Below the pieces are notes generated by a model. It saw only the letters and a list, made by a program, of their open reading frames with translations, was not told the origin of the DNA and made no database searches. The translations under genes were made by a program, and so were the position numbers. Positions 35,241-44,531 of a stretch of 64,000 nt of DNA are shown here, one piece after another. The stretch lies in assembly GCF_025822765.1 (NCBI RefSeq), contig NZ_JACKUK010000011.1, positions 119,475 to 183,474 on the forward strand. Reading direction: 5' to 3'. Every line of letters starts with the position of its first letter. Positions within the stretch are counted from its first letter, which is position 1. The DNA is from Mycobacterium barrassiae (GTDB lineage: Bacteria; Actinomycetota; Actinomycetes; Mycobacteriales; Mycobacteriaceae).

Positions 35241-36350
35241 ATGAAGATCGCGGCCGTATCGACCGACAAGTCGGAGACCCCGCCCGAGGAAGGTGCAACG
35301 GATTTCGCGCTCGGTCCTGGCTCCGTCACCTGGCGCGTGATGATGGACCCGACCGTGTTCATCATCGGTCTTCTGCGTGAGGCGATGCTGTTGACGCTGC
35401 ATCCGGCCTTCGCGGCGGCGGCGGTGGACCACGACAGCTTCAACGACGATCCAGTTGGCAGGTTCAAGCACGTCGCCTGGTACACGTACGCGGCAACCTA
35501 CGGCAGCCCCGATGACGCCGAGCATGTGAGTGGCATCGTGCGTCGGCGCCACGCCCGGATCGTAGGGGTGGAGCCGTTGACGCAGATCCCGTATCGGGCT
35601 GACGCCGAGTACGAGCTGGCGTTGACCCAAGCGATGCTGTCGGACTCATTTCTGGCCACCTATGAACTGTTGCACGGCGAATTGACAAGCGTTGAACGCG
35701 ATCAGTTCTGCATGGAGCAGAAGGTGCCTGCCGCGCTGCTGGGCACCAATCCCGACCATCTGCCGTCGACGTACGGTGAACTCGTCGACTTCATCGCTCA
35801 CGCCAGAAACCGCTTCGCAACGGGGCTTCAGGCGCGGGAGATCCTGTCTCCCTTCGCGACTGGTGAGTATCCGGCAGGGACTGTGATCGGAGATCTGCAT
35901 CCCGTTCTGCGCAGGCCTGCCATGTTCGCACTCCGGGCGTTTGCCGATATGGCGCTGCTGACGATGTCGTGGGAAGAGCGGGAACTGGTAGCCATCAACC
36001 GCCGCCCCAAGCTCGGTTCACAGCTGGCGACCAAGATGGCGCTGCGAGCACTGTCCAAATGGTTCACCGGAGGCCAGGGTCAGGCGGTGTTCGAGAAGTT
36101 CCTCGGTGAGCACATCGCACCGATCTACCGTCGCGGTAAGGCCGCAGATACCGCGCCAGGCTCACGCACTCGCAAAGCCAAATTCGAGGTCCCCGATGCC
36201 GCGTCGTGCCTGGTGAAGGTCGACTACCTGACCAAGAACTGGCCGGGGTCCACAGCGGAGTATGTCCTCGGTAGGGCGGCGCGCGACACCAATCCGCCAC
36301 CGCCGCAATCGATGCCGGTTCTGCGGAGTACGTCGGCCTCGACGTCGTAG
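35241..36350 (+). CDS. MpaB/DUF2236-family oxygenase-like protein
   Basis: A 369-residue protein of the oxygenase MpaB family (DUF2236), relatives of which cleave polyisoprene (Lcp) or the farnesyl chain of mycophenolic acid precursors using haem b. Family features: GPGSVTWRVMMDPTVFIIGLLREAMLLTLHP, HPAFAAAAVDH, RFKHVAWYTYAATYGS, and the HARIVGVEP segment; several conserved His could ligate haem. No signal peptide, so cytoplasmic or membrane-associated. ATG 35241 is chosen for its GAGAGG upstream; the frame from 35151 crosses the promoter. First gene of a rightward oxidative run. Confidence 0.85.
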   Translation: MKIAAVSTDKSETPPEEGATDFALGPGSVTWRVMMDPTVFIIGLLREAMLLTLHPAFAAAAVDHDSFNDDPVGRFKHVAWYTYAATYGSPDDAEHVSGIVRRRHARIVGVEPLTQIPYRADAEYELALTQAMLSDSFLATYELLHGELTSVERDQFCMEQKVPAALLGTNPDHLPSTYGELVDFIAHARNRFATGLQAREILSPFATGEYPAGTVIGDLHPVLRRPAMFALRAFADMALLTMSWEERELVAINRRPKLGSQLATKMALRALSKWFTGGQGQAVFEKFLGEHIAPIYRRGKAADTAPGSRTRKAKFEVPDAASCLVKVDYLTKNWPGSTAEYVLGRAARDTNPPPPQSMPVLRSTSASTS

Positions 36351-36431
36351 TACAGGCTCACGAGCAGCCGATGTACGCGAACGCTCGTTGTTCGCGGGCG
36401 ATTTTCTGACCAGTGAAAGGGAGAGGTCAAC

Positions 36432-38003
36432 GTGGGCGTGCAACGCGTGCTTGAGAACGTGACTCGTCGGCGCCCGAAGTCCGACACGTCGGTGGCGATC
36501 GTCGGATGCGGTTTCGGGGGACTCGCGGCAGCGATCGAACTCAAAAGGTCGGGCATCGACGACATCACGATCTTCGAGCGGGCATCGGCGATAGGTGGGG
36601 TGTGGCGCGACAACACCTATCCCGGGGCAGCGTGTGATGTGCCGTCGCCGATCTATTCGTTCTCATATGCACTGAAGCCCGACTGGTCAGCGCTGTTCGG
36701 GTCGCAGTCGGAAATCCAGCACTACCTGTCCGAAGTGGCGGTCGAGTTCGGCATTCAGCCGATGATTCGTTTCGATTCCGAAGTTGCCACCGCAGATTTC
36801 GACGAGGCCGCCGGCAAGTGGACGGTGACGACAACGGCAGGGGAGTCGGTGACGGTCGACATCTTAATCTTGGCGACAGGCCAGTTGAGCCGGCCCAAAA
36901 TGCCCAACGTGGCCGGATTGGAAAGGTTTCAGGGCGATTCCTTCCACTCGGCGCAGTGGAACCACGATGTGGATCTCACGAACAAGAAGGTTGTCGTCGT
37001 GGGCAGCGGCGCAAGCGCGATTCAGGTTGTGCCGGCCATCGCCGACCGCGTCAAAGACCTCACCGTCGTGCAGCGCTCACCCAACTGGGTGATGTGGAAG
37101 AGCAAGCGAGTGCCGGGTCGGCTGCAGACCGCGCTGATGCGTCGCTTCGGTTGGCTACGCACCCTGCACCACATCGCGTTGTTTCTGGCCTATGAAGTTC
37201 GCTATCCACTGGTAACGCGGGCCGCCGAGCCGGTGCGACGACTCTCTCAGTGGTACCTGATTTTTCGGTTGAAGCGACATGTGAAGGATCCGGCCGAGGT
37301 GGCAGCGGCAATTCCTGATTACCGACTGCTCTGCAATCGCCTGCTGCTGTCTAATGACTGGTATCCGACGATCGGACGAGACCATGTCCACCTCATCGGC
37401 TCGGCGGTCGCGTCCGTCGATGAGAGTGGCGTAATCACCGCCGACGGCCGACATATCGACGCCGACGTCATCGTGTGGTGCACCGGCTTCAAGGCGAGCG
37501 AATTCCTTGCTCCCATCAAGATTCGTGGGCGCGGCGGCGTTGATCTGCACGCGCAGTGGGCGGGTGGCCCCGCGGCGTACCTAGGCATGTCGGTTCCCAA
37601 CTTCCCGAACATGTTCATGCTGTTCGGACCCAACACCAACAGCATCACCAACACGATCGTGTTCCTGTTGGAGCGGCAGGCGTCGTATATCCGCCAGGCG
37701 GTTCAGCACAAGCAACGCGAGCGGCTGGCATCACTCGAGGTGGGCACGGCCACGTACCAGAAGTTTCAAGCCTGGCTGGATGCCAAACTCGACCGCACCG
37801 TTTTCACGGACAACTGCCCGGGCTGGTACACCAACGACCAGGGCAGGGTCACGGCGATGTGGCCCGCCTCGCACCTGGCGTACGCACGAGCGACCAGGCG
37901 CTTCAAACCAGACGAATACGTCGCGCAGCTCCACCCGCCGGCGCCCGCGCTTACGAACAAATCCGCGCAGAAGGTCACCGAACCCGAGGTAGCTACGAAA
38001 TGA
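36432..38003 (+). CDS. Flavin-containing monooxygenase (Baeyer-Villiger type)
   Basis: A 523-residue NAD(P)H/FAD monooxygenase. FAD site VAIVGCGFGGLAAAIELKRSG, the GGVWRDNTYPGAACDVPSPIYSFSY block, and NADP site KVVVVGSGASAIQVVPAI are typical of Baeyer-Villiger monooxygenases that insert oxygen next to a ketone (steroid, cyclic or terpenoid ketones). GTG start at 36432, preceded by GGGAGAGG. It is 81 bases after the MpaB-type gene and so probably cotranscribed. Substrate unknown. Confidence 0.9.
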   Translation: MGVQRVLENVTRRRPKSDTSVAIVGCGFGGLAAAIELKRSGIDDITIFERASAIGGVWRDNTYPGAACDVPSPIYSFSYALKPDWSALFGSQSEIQHYLSEVAVEFGIQPMIRFDSEVATADFDEAAGKWTVTTTAGESVTVDILILATGQLSRPKMPNVAGLERFQGDSFHSAQWNHDVDLTNKKVVVVGSGASAIQVVPAIADRVKDLTVVQRSPNWVMWKSKRVPGRLQTALMRRFGWLRTLHHIALFLAYEVRYPLVTRAAEPVRRLSQWYLIFRLKRHVKDPAEVAAAIPDYRLLCNRLLLSNDWYPTIGRDHVHLIGSAVASVDESGVITADGRHIDADVIVWCTGFKASEFLAPIKIRGRGGVDLHAQWAGGPAAYLGMSVPNFPNMFMLFGPNTNSITNTIVFLLERQASYIRQAVQHKQRERLASLEVGTATYQKFQAWLDAKLDRTVFTDNCPGWYTNDQGRVTAMWPASHLAYARATRRFKPDEYVAQLHPPAPALTNKSAQKVTEPEVATK

Positions 38004-38152
38004 CGGCGGTGGGCCCTGAGTCTCGGTGGCCGAAGTGGTGCGTGGGGTCGGCCGTTGACGGCCCCAGACTTCGACTTGAACCCTATTGTTGTCCACATCA
38101 CTTCTCGTCCCAAGGAAGGTCGACGTGGTCGCTGCCAGTGGCTCATGGTTGA

Positions 38153-38184
38153 ACGAAGTAACCGCTTCACGCGAGCTACTTCGT
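38153..38184. promoter_or_regulatory. ACGAAGTA...TACTTCGT inverted repeat
   Basis: Perfect 8-base arms (38153-38160 and 38177-38184) with a 16-base spacer, 54-85 bases before the ATG of the FAD enzyme at 38238. It could be an operator or a transcript hairpin in the 234-base gap after the monooxygenase gene. Confidence 0.4.
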
Positions 38185-38237
38185 CGAATCACCTTCGCCA
38201 CAATCGAATCGGCGTCGAGGACGGAGCATCGGAGTCG

Positions 38238-39863
38238 ATGATGAACGACCTCGACCAGAAACACTACGACGTGATTGTTGTGGGTGGGGGACACAACGGC
38301 CTAGTCGCGGGCTGTTATCTGGCCAAGGCAGGACTCCGTGTCATCGTGCTGGAGCAGCGTGACTGGCTGGGCGGAATGGCGGCGTCGCGGGCATTCGTTC
38401 CAGACGCCCCGGATCACATTCTGAGTCCAGGAGCCTGGGAGAACGTCTATTTTCGGGCGGCGGGCGTCGGTCGGGAACTCGGACTCGAGCAGTTCGGGCA
38501 TCGTGACCTCGACGCGCACGGGTGGGCCTGGCTCGGTGACAACGGCGAATCCATCGTGCTTCAGGCGGATCTCCGCAAGACGGTCGACGACATCAGGCGC
38601 TTCTCCAGGCGGGATGCCGAGACGTATGCAGAGCTCACTGAGGCTGCCATCAAGATCCTGAAAATCCAGGATGCATATGGACTCTCGCTTCCCAAGCGGC
38701 CGAGCTTGGACACCATCAGCGCGGCGCTGCGGGCCGTTGCCGGAGGACGTCGAGTTCGAGCACTACTGGCTTCCGCCCTGACCGCCACCGCTGCGGACGG
38801 CATCGAGTCGTTGTTTGAATCGGAGGCAGTTCGCGGGATTTTCGCTGGCACCGGAGCAATCCTTGCCCCACTCTCAGTTGACGGCAGCGCCATCGCGCTC
38901 TTGGCGCCTTCGATGATCCACCACAAGGGGGCGGCTCGGCCCGTCGGCGGGATGGGCGGACTGGTGGCCGCCCTGGAACGATGCCTGACAGCGCACGGCG
39001 GCACAGTTCGGCTGTCCAGTGAGGTCGCGACGATTCGGATGCACAGGCGTGGCGGCGTCGTCGAGCTGGTCGACGGTACCGAACTTCACGCTGGCCACGC
39101 CGTTATCGCAGCATGCCCCGTGCACCGCGTTCCCGAGCTCGTGGGTGAGGCACTACCTGCGGAAATCGCTGCGCGGCTTCGAAAGGCTCCGGCCAATGCA
39201 ACCGGTCTTGGCACGTTCACCATCAACGCTGCCCTCTCGGGCCGAATTGAACTGTCGAACCATCAGCCGAACCGGCGAGACGGCGTGGACCTACGCAAGC
39301 CCGCCATCTATATGGGCACCCTCGAAGAAGTTGTCGCCGCAGGCGAACAGTCGGCGCGCGGCGAATTGCCCGATCGGACCACCTTCTGTCTGGGCATACT
39401 CTCTGCCGTCGATCCGAGTCAGGCGCCCGAGGGTCAAGATGTTGTTCAGCTGTACAGCCCGGCCCCGGTGGAACCGGTTGGCGGATGGGACAAGTGGCGG
39501 GGCGAGGCAGAGCGCCGACTAGAGGAGAAGGTGGCCGAAGCTGCACCGGATTTCAAACGTTTGCAGATTGGCACCTTCGTCGAGACGGCCCAAGACCTCG
39601 CCGCGCGAACAGGCGCGGAGAACGGCTGCATCTATCACATCGACAACCTGCCGACTCGCATTGGACCGATCCGTCCCGCCGCAGGCGCCGGTGGTTATCG
39701 CACTGTCATCGATGGGCTGTATCTCGGTTCTGCGAGTTGCCATCCCGGCGGAGGCGTATCCGGCCTGCCCGGAAAGCACTGCGCTAACGTCGTTCTCGTG
39801 GATATGGGCGTTGGCCGACAAAGCGCCTTCAATCGCATCCCGAAACTGAGACGATCCCGCTAG
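38238..39863 (+). CDS. Phytoene-desaturase/PYROXD2-like FAD oxidoreductase
   Basis: A 541-residue flavoprotein of the CrtI/PYROXD2-like amine-oxidase superfamily. The dinucleotide site is VIVVGGGHNGLVAGCYLAKAGLRVIVLEQRD with the following GGMAASRAF, and the C-terminal FAD clamp is GLYLGSASCHPGGGVSGLPGKHCA. These enzymes desaturate or isomerise polyenes and related lipids. Start ATG 38238 (or 38241) is after a GGAG-like site; the frame from 38055 adds implausible sequence. Stop abuts the stop of the convergent AsnC gene at 39864. Third oxidative enzyme of the run. Confidence 0.87.
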   Translation: MMNDLDQKHYDVIVVGGGHNGLVAGCYLAKAGLRVIVLEQRDWLGGMAASRAFVPDAPDHILSPGAWENVYFRAAGVGRELGLEQFGHRDLDAHGWAWLGDNGESIVLQADLRKTVDDIRRFSRRDAETYAELTEAAIKILKIQDAYGLSLPKRPSLDTISAALRAVAGGRRVRALLASALTATAADGIESLFESEAVRGIFAGTGAILAPLSVDGSAIALLAPSMIHHKGAARPVGGMGGLVAALERCLTAHGGTVRLSSEVATIRMHRRGGVVELVDGTELHAGHAVIAACPVHRVPELVGEALPAEIAARLRKAPANATGLGTFTINAALSGRIELSNHQPNRRDGVDLRKPAIYMGTLEEVVAAGEQSARGELPDRTTFCLGILSAVDPSQAPEGQDVVQLYSPAPVEPVGGWDKWRGEAERRLEEKVAEAAPDFKRLQIGTFVETAQDLAARTGAENGCIYHIDNLPTRIGPIRPAAGAGGYRTVIDGLYLGSASCHPGGGVSGLPGKHCANVVLVDMGVGRQSAFNRIPKLRRSR

Positions 39864-40886
39864 TCAGACAATCCAGGTCCACGCGTAGGTGTGCTTGAGA
39901 GTGTCGACTCCGTCGAAGACCTCGATGCTGCGAACTCCCGGCGTGACCGCGATCTCGTCGAGAATGCCGGCAATGAGTGCACTTCGGTCTGGGGCGATCA
40001 ATACGGCGATGAGATCGAAATCGTCTAGTACTCGGGTGACTTGAGCGACATCATCGCGCTTAGCGAGCGCAGTGGCGACATCGGCCACCTTGCCCGGCGC
40101 CGCCTTCACGCCGACGAACGCGTGTGCGCTGATACCCGCTGCGACGATGTCGGAGACCGCCTGGATGCGAAAAACCCTGTCAGCAAGCATTCTCTTGATA
40201 CGTACACGGACGGTGCCCTCGGAGACGCCGAGGTCCGTGGCGATCTGACGATTGCTTCGTCGCGCATTCAATTGAAGTTTTTCGATGATCGCGAGGTCCA
40301 TCTCGTCGACGGTGTCGCTCGGTTGAGCTTCGGGCATGGTGCCGGGGTCGACGTTGAGCAGCGACCACTTTGAGTCGTATTTCAAGACGTCGAGCGCGAT
40401 ACAGCCGTGTACGGCGCTGACGCCCTTGATCTTTGCAAGCGTCGTGTTGAATAGCTCGGCAAGGTGAAGTTTGTCCCGCCCCAGCATCGGCACGATGATG
40501 TCGTAGCGGCCGGTGCAGATCGTGACACCGATAGCCTCGGACAATTCGGCAACTTCGGCGGCTACGGAGTACACCGGTCGGCCAGACACGTTCATCATGG
40601 CGAAGGCGAATTCCCGGTGACCAAACAGCCGAATGTCGGTGATGGCGACCACTCGCAGCGCGCCGGCATCTTCGAGCCGGCGCAACCGGGCGGCAACGGT
40701 CACCTCATTGACGTTCAGTTCGGTTGCGAGGGAACGGTTGCCCTTGCGTCCGTCCAGGCGGAGCTGCTCGATCAGCGCTCGGTCCAGGTGGTCTAATTCT
40801 GGACCGGAACTCGCAGCAGAACTCACTGCCTCAAGGCGCTTGTGCGCAGGCCCGACTGCTTTAGCCACCATCTTTCCCATCTGCAT
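39864..40886 (-). CDS. Double-length Lrp/AsnC regulator 1
   Basis: A 340-residue protein made of two full Lrp/AsnC units: HTH 1 (LDRALIEQLRLDGRKGNRSLATELNVNEVTVAARLRRLE), RAM-type domain 1, HTH 2 (MDLAIIEKLQLNARRSNRQIATDLGVSEGTVRVRIKRM) and RAM-type domain 2 (AHAFVGVKAAPGKVADVATAL). Normal family members are about 150 residues. It is convergent with the FAD enzyme gene. It may respond to a pathway metabolite and control the oxidase run or the mce operon; which is not shown. Confidence 0.9.
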   Translation of the reverse strand: MQMGKMVAKAVGPAHKRLEAVSSAASSGPELDHLDRALIEQLRLDGRKGNRSLATELNVNEVTVAARLRRLEDAGALRVVAITDIRLFGHREFAFAMMNVSGRPVYSVAAEVAELSEAIGVTICTGRYDIIVPMLGRDKLHLAELFNTTLAKIKGVSAVHGCIALDVLKYDSKWSLLNVDPGTMPEAQPSDTVDEMDLAIIEKLQLNARRSNRQIATDLGVSEGTVRVRIKRMLADRVFRIQAVSDIVAAGISAHAFVGVKAAPGKVADVATALAKRDDVAQVTRVLDDFDLIAVLIAPDRSALIAGILDEIAVTPGVRSIEVFDGVDTLKHTYAWTWIV

Positions 40887-41027
40887 GACAAGAGGGGGCA
40901 GCGGCCCCCTGACCCCGCTACTCTACGCAAAGTTCGCGTGCAAGCGCTGATCATCGCCATTTAGCGAAGTCGCATGTCGCAGGAGGGGTTGTTCCGACTG
41001 ATTTGGCGGTGGCGGTGGCCGCGTCGT

Positions 41028-42092
41028 CTACCGCCCAGTGTTGGCGAGGCGTTTCATGTAGGGACTGAAGAGAACGATGTCGACGAACAGCAGAATCTCT
41101 ATGTTGTGGATTCCGGGGATGGTCTGTACCCGCTCGGCGATCACCTCGACGAGTTCTTCGGGGGCGTTCGCGGTGAGCGCGATACTGAGGTCAGAGTCGC
41201 CGACGCAGACCGCCATGAAGGCAATCTCGTGAATCGCAGCCAGCTCATTCCTGATCTCCATGATGCGAGTTCTGTCGGCTCGAATACTGATAGTGGCGAT
41301 GACGGCAGCGAACCCGAGGGCAACGGGATCAACCATCGCGACGGCTCGAACTAGGTTGGCTTGCACCAGTCGGTTGATTCGGGCGCGAACTGTGCCCTCT
41401 GATGCTCGCTGCGCATGAGCGATCCTGCGATTGGATTGGCGACCATCTTCGATCAGTGCCTCGAGAATGGCCACGTCCAGGTCGTCAAGCTGAACGCGTG
41501 GTGCGGGCAGGCGTAGGAGCGGCACCCCGCGACCCACGAACACGCGGCGTCCGTTCGGAGTGATCACCGTGTCGGTGGCGAGATCCAAACTCATGTGCGC
41601 GATTCCTGCTATCGAAGGCAAGTCATCGTTGGTAAGCCGCTTCAGTTCGGCACGGTCCTGGACCAACAGGTAAGCGACGACGTTGTGGTCGCCAAGGCTC
41701 ACCGCTGCAACGAGGCACTGCGCCAGGTTGCTCACGGCTTCTGCAACCTCTCGAGGAGGTCGGTTGTGCGTTCGTATTCGAGCGATGACCAGCCACTCGA
41801 AACCCGCCTCCTCCCAGTCGATTATGGCGGTGAAATTGATTGCGCCCGATGCGGTGAGATTGCGCAGCCGGCTGCTCACGGCCGACTCGCTGATTCCGAT
41901 GCTTGCTGCCAGCTCGCGATTCGTCATCTTGACGTCGCGGAGCAGCAAATCGATTAGTGCACGGTCGATTTCGTCGGGATCTGCACGGTTCGCGGCATTC
42001 AAATGCACCGAGGACGACACGGCGGCCGGGGGCGCGCTAGTCGCAGGCGAGCGAAGGATGACACCTTCGGACTGACGATCAGGGGCTGCCAT
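41028..42092 (-). CDS. Double-length Lrp/AsnC regulator 2
   Basis: A 354-residue tandem Lrp/AsnC protein: HTH 1 (IDRALIDLLLRDVKMTNRELAASIGISESAVSSRLRNL), domain 1 (ATDTVITPNGRRVFVGRG), HTH 2 (LDVAILEALIEDGRQSNRRIAHAQRASEGTVRARINRL) and domain 2 ending in VDIVLFSPYMKRL. It is clearly paralogous to the regulator at 53602-54672, which shares NGR+.F..RG, the DDLDVAIL.ALI.DGRQS block and the FSPY.KRL end. ATG at 42090-42092; upstream frame to 42182 rejected. It is divergent from the mce operon across about 700 bases. Confidence 0.9.
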   Translation of the reverse strand: MAAPDRQSEGVILRSPATSAPPAAVSSSVHLNAANRADPDEIDRALIDLLLRDVKMTNRELAASIGISESAVSSRLRNLTASGAINFTAIIDWEEAGFEWLVIARIRTHNRPPREVAEAVSNLAQCLVAAVSLGDHNVVAYLLVQDRAELKRLTNDDLPSIAGIAHMSLDLATDTVITPNGRRVFVGRGVPLLRLPAPRVQLDDLDVAILEALIEDGRQSNRRIAHAQRASEGTVRARINRLVQANLVRAVAMVDPVALGFAAVIATISIRADRTRIMEIRNELAAIHEIAFMAVCVGDSDLSIALTANAPEELVEVIAERVQTIPGIHNIEILLFVDIVLFSPYMKRLANTGR

Positions 42093-42798
42093 CGCAGGGT
42101 CATTCGCACCGGTACGTCGGTGTTGCGCCCCGACCGCGGGATGAGCGAGATGTCGGCAATCGTCGCCGCAGGACCCTGCCACTCAATGAGTGTTGACGTG
42201 AGCCAGCAACGTCGGATACCCGCTTATTGACGCTGCAGCTAATCTTCGCTGGACGGGTCGACGTTCCGGGTGTGCACGTCGGAGACGTGTTCTGGTATCC
42301 GCTGAAATCCCAGTCCGGTCCGCTGGCGAAGGGCGCGGACTCGATCTCGGCTCCCCCCGCATGAATGCTGACAACGTGCCCCTTTGGGATGCGCCCCGAC
42401 AGGTCCGAGATCCGCCTCAGCCTCAGTTGACTCGCCGATGGTTCGGCAGTTCGAAGCCGCGGCAAGCCGACTGCCGGCGCCCGTTCCCCACTGGCCGGGG
42501 CAGATTGCGGCCCCACGGCCGCCCAGCTCAGCTGCGTAGACATGTCGACTTCCCTCGTCAGGCGGTGTGGCGTGAGCAGTTCAAGTGATACGAAAGCTAC
42601 CCCGGGCATAGTCATATAGTCCGCAGCAGCTGGGGCATCCTGCTACGCGATCTAAACCCTAACAGCACTCATACGAAAATTTCCGGGGTTTTGGGGCTAG
42701 AACGGGGTGCGATGATGTGGTAGACATCTGACTTGTATCCCGATCAGTGAACTTCCAACAATCGACCGGGCAGGGTGGAGCATTGCGGCAGCACTCAG
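42093..42798. other. Long upstream region of the mce operon
   Basis: About 700 bases between the leftward AsnC gene and the first yrbE gene. Only a weak leftward reading frame (42100-42543) was found. The right-hand third (about 42590-42770) is AT-richer, with ACGAAAATTTCCGG and ATAGTCATATAGT patches, and is the likely promoter zone. I see no strong terminator or riboswitch. Confidence 0.5.
42100..42543 (-). CDS. Possible small protein or gene remnant
   Basis: A 147-residue leftward frame whose ATG (42541-42543) has a good ribosome-binding site (GAGGGAAG on the coding strand). The first 85 residues (to FASGPDWDFSGYQ) could be protein, but the rest is Arg/Ser-rich, and a neighbouring frame offers a neater ending (PEHVSDVHTRNVDPSSED). 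It may be a frameshifted remnant or a chance frame. No family recognised. Confidence 0.25.
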   Translation of the reverse strand: MSTQLSWAAVGPQSAPASGERAPAVGLPRLRTAEPSASQLRLRRISDLSGRIPKGHVVSIHAGGAEIESAPFASGPDWDFSGYQNTSPTCTPGTSTRPAKISCSVNKRVSDVAGSRQHSLSGRVLRRRLPTSRSSRGRGATPTYRCE

Positions 42799-43668
42799 AT
42801 GGCGATCGTGACGACTAGCGTTCGTTCCGGCGGGCAGCTGCGCGGAACAGCGCTTGCTGGTCTCAGCAAAGTCGCCGCGCGGATCGTAGCTATCCCGGTG
42901 CAAAGCGCCGCCACAACCGGGCGCGGCGTGGTCATGGCCGTCTCGGTCCTGCGATACATCGTGGTCGACGCCGTCACGTTTCGTCTGCCCTGGGGGGAGA
43001 CGATTTCCCAGGCGTGGTTCTTGTTGAAGGTGACAGCGACACCGGCGATCCTCATGGCGATCCCGTTCGGTGCGATGGTGTCGGTTCAGACCTCAGGACT
43101 CGTCAACCAGATCGGCGCCAGCTCGCTGGTCGGCGCGGCGAGCGGCGTTGGCGTGATTCGCCAGGGCGCACCGATTACGGCCGGCCTGCTGATGGGCGGT
43201 GCAGCCGCTTCAGCTATTGCGTCCGATCTTGGCGCCCGGCAGATACGCGAAGAGCTCGACGCGATGCGCGTCCTCGGAATCGATCCTGTGCGCAGGCTCG
43301 TTGTGCCGCGCTTCATTGCCCTCATTCTCATCTCGCCGATTCTGTGCACCATCATCATCGCCTCCGCGGTCGCCGCGTCCTATGCACTGGCGTTGACCGT
43401 GAGCGGCGTGACGTCAGGCAGCTTTTGGATGTCGTTCGGGTCCTTCGCCAAGATGACCGACGTCTGGTTCGCCATGGCCAAGGCCGCTACGTTCGCCGCG
43501 ATCGTCGCGATCATTTCCTCGCTTCGAGGTACCGAGGCCAAGGGTGGTCCGCGCGGCGTCGCCGATGCGGTGAATTCTTCCGTGGCGCTCAACGTCGTGG
43601 GCGTAGTGATCGTGAATCTTGCCATCACCCAACTGCAATCGATGTTCTTCCCGATGGCGGTCGCGTGA
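42799..43668 (+). CDS. YrbE/MlaE-family permease A of mce operon
   Basis: A 289-residue permease subunit of a Mce lipid-import ABC system. About five TM helices; the family EExDAxxxxG motif is QIREELDAMRVLGIDPVRRLV, followed by the permease block and SLRGTEAKGGPRGVADAVNSSVA. It pairs with the second YrbE and a general ATPase (MceG) encoded elsewhere. ATG 42799 is favoured over GTG 42775; both have weak ribosome-binding sites. First gene of a 12-gene operon. Stop overlaps the next ATG. Confidence 0.93.
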   Translation: MAIVTTSVRSGGQLRGTALAGLSKVAARIVAIPVQSAATTGRGVVMAVSVLRYIVVDAVTFRLPWGETISQAWFLLKVTATPAILMAIPFGAMVSVQTSGLVNQIGASSLVGAASGVGVIRQGAPITAGLLMGGAAASAIASDLGARQIREELDAMRVLGIDPVRRLVVPRFIALILISPILCTIIIASAVAASYALALTVSGVTSGSFWMSFGSFAKMTDVWFAMAKAATFAAIVAIISSLRGTEAKGGPRGVADAVNSSVALNVVGVVIVNLAITQLQSMFFPMAVA

Positions 43669-44531
43669 TGACGGTGTCTCGGGTCGCCGCGCCGACGCGG
43701 TCCTGGAATCTCGCGAGAACGGTAGCCCGTGTCGTTCGTGAGCCATTCCGGACCGCGGGTCAATGGGCGATGTTCATCGGGCAGACCCTCTGGCTGCTCC
43801 CATGGGTGTTTCGGCGCTACCGCCGGCAGACCTTTCAGGTCATGAACAACCTGGCCTGGGGCCGCGGATCCTTGATCGTCGACGGCGGGGTGATCAGCGT
43901 CCTGATCATCCTCGGCGTGGCCGTGGGTGCCTCGATCGCGATCGAAGCGTTCTCCACGTTGAACATCATTGGGTTTGGCGCTCTGTCCGGCATCGTCGGC
44001 GGTCTTGCAAACGTCCGAGAGATGGCTCCGCTCGTCGCAGGAATTGCGTTCTCAGCTCAAGCGGGTTGTCGGATGACCGCGGAGATCGGGTCCATGCGGA
44101 TCTCGGAGGAAATCGACGCGACCGAAGCGATGGGACTGCGGCCGATACCGTTCGTGGTAGGCACCCGCCTCGTTGGTGCCATGTTGTGCGTCGTGCCGGG
44201 TTTCGTCCTGACGTTGATTCTCAGCTTCTTCGTGTCCGACAGGATGATCCGGGTCTTCTTCAGCCAGCCCGGCGGAACGTACGAACACTACTTCGTCCAG
44301 TTCCTGTCACCCACGGATCTCGCGTATTCGTTGTTGAAGGCCGCTGTCTTCTGCGCGGCAGTGACCATCATTCACTGCTATTACGGATATTTCGCATCGG
44401 GCGGTCCGGTAGGCGTGGGTCAGGCCTCCGGACGTGCGGTACGCGCCAGCCTCGTCGCGATCATGGTCTTGGATTTCCTGCTCACTGTTGCCCTTTGGGG
44501 ACTACGTCCCGAGTTCGTCTTCAAGGGTTAG
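43668..44531 (+). CDS. YrbE/MlaE-family permease B of mce operon
   Basis: A 287-residue second permease. The EExDAxxxxG motif is RISEEIDATEAMGLRPIPFVVGTRL; the preceding GIVGGLANVREMAPLVAGIAFSAQAGCRMTAEIGSM is typical, and the end (YGYFASGGPVGVGQASGRAVRASLVAIMVLDFLLTVALWG) matches YrbEB proteins. ATG 43668 overlaps the yrbEA stop (TGATG). With its partner it forms the inner-membrane channel fed by the Mce tunnel. Confidence 0.94.
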   Translation: MTVSRVAAPTRSWNLARTVARVVREPFRTAGQWAMFIGQTLWLLPWVFRRYRRQTFQVMNNLAWGRGSLIVDGGVISVLIILGVAVGASIAIEAFSTLNIIGFGALSGIVGGLANVREMAPLVAGIAFSAQAGCRMTAEIGSMRISEEIDATEAMGLRPIPFVVGTRLVGAMLCVVPGFVLTLILSFFVSDRMIRVFFSQPGGTYEHYFVQFLSPTDLAYSLLKAAVFCAAVTIIHCYYGYFASGGPVGVGQASGRAVRASLVAIMVLDFLLTVALWGLRPEFVFKG

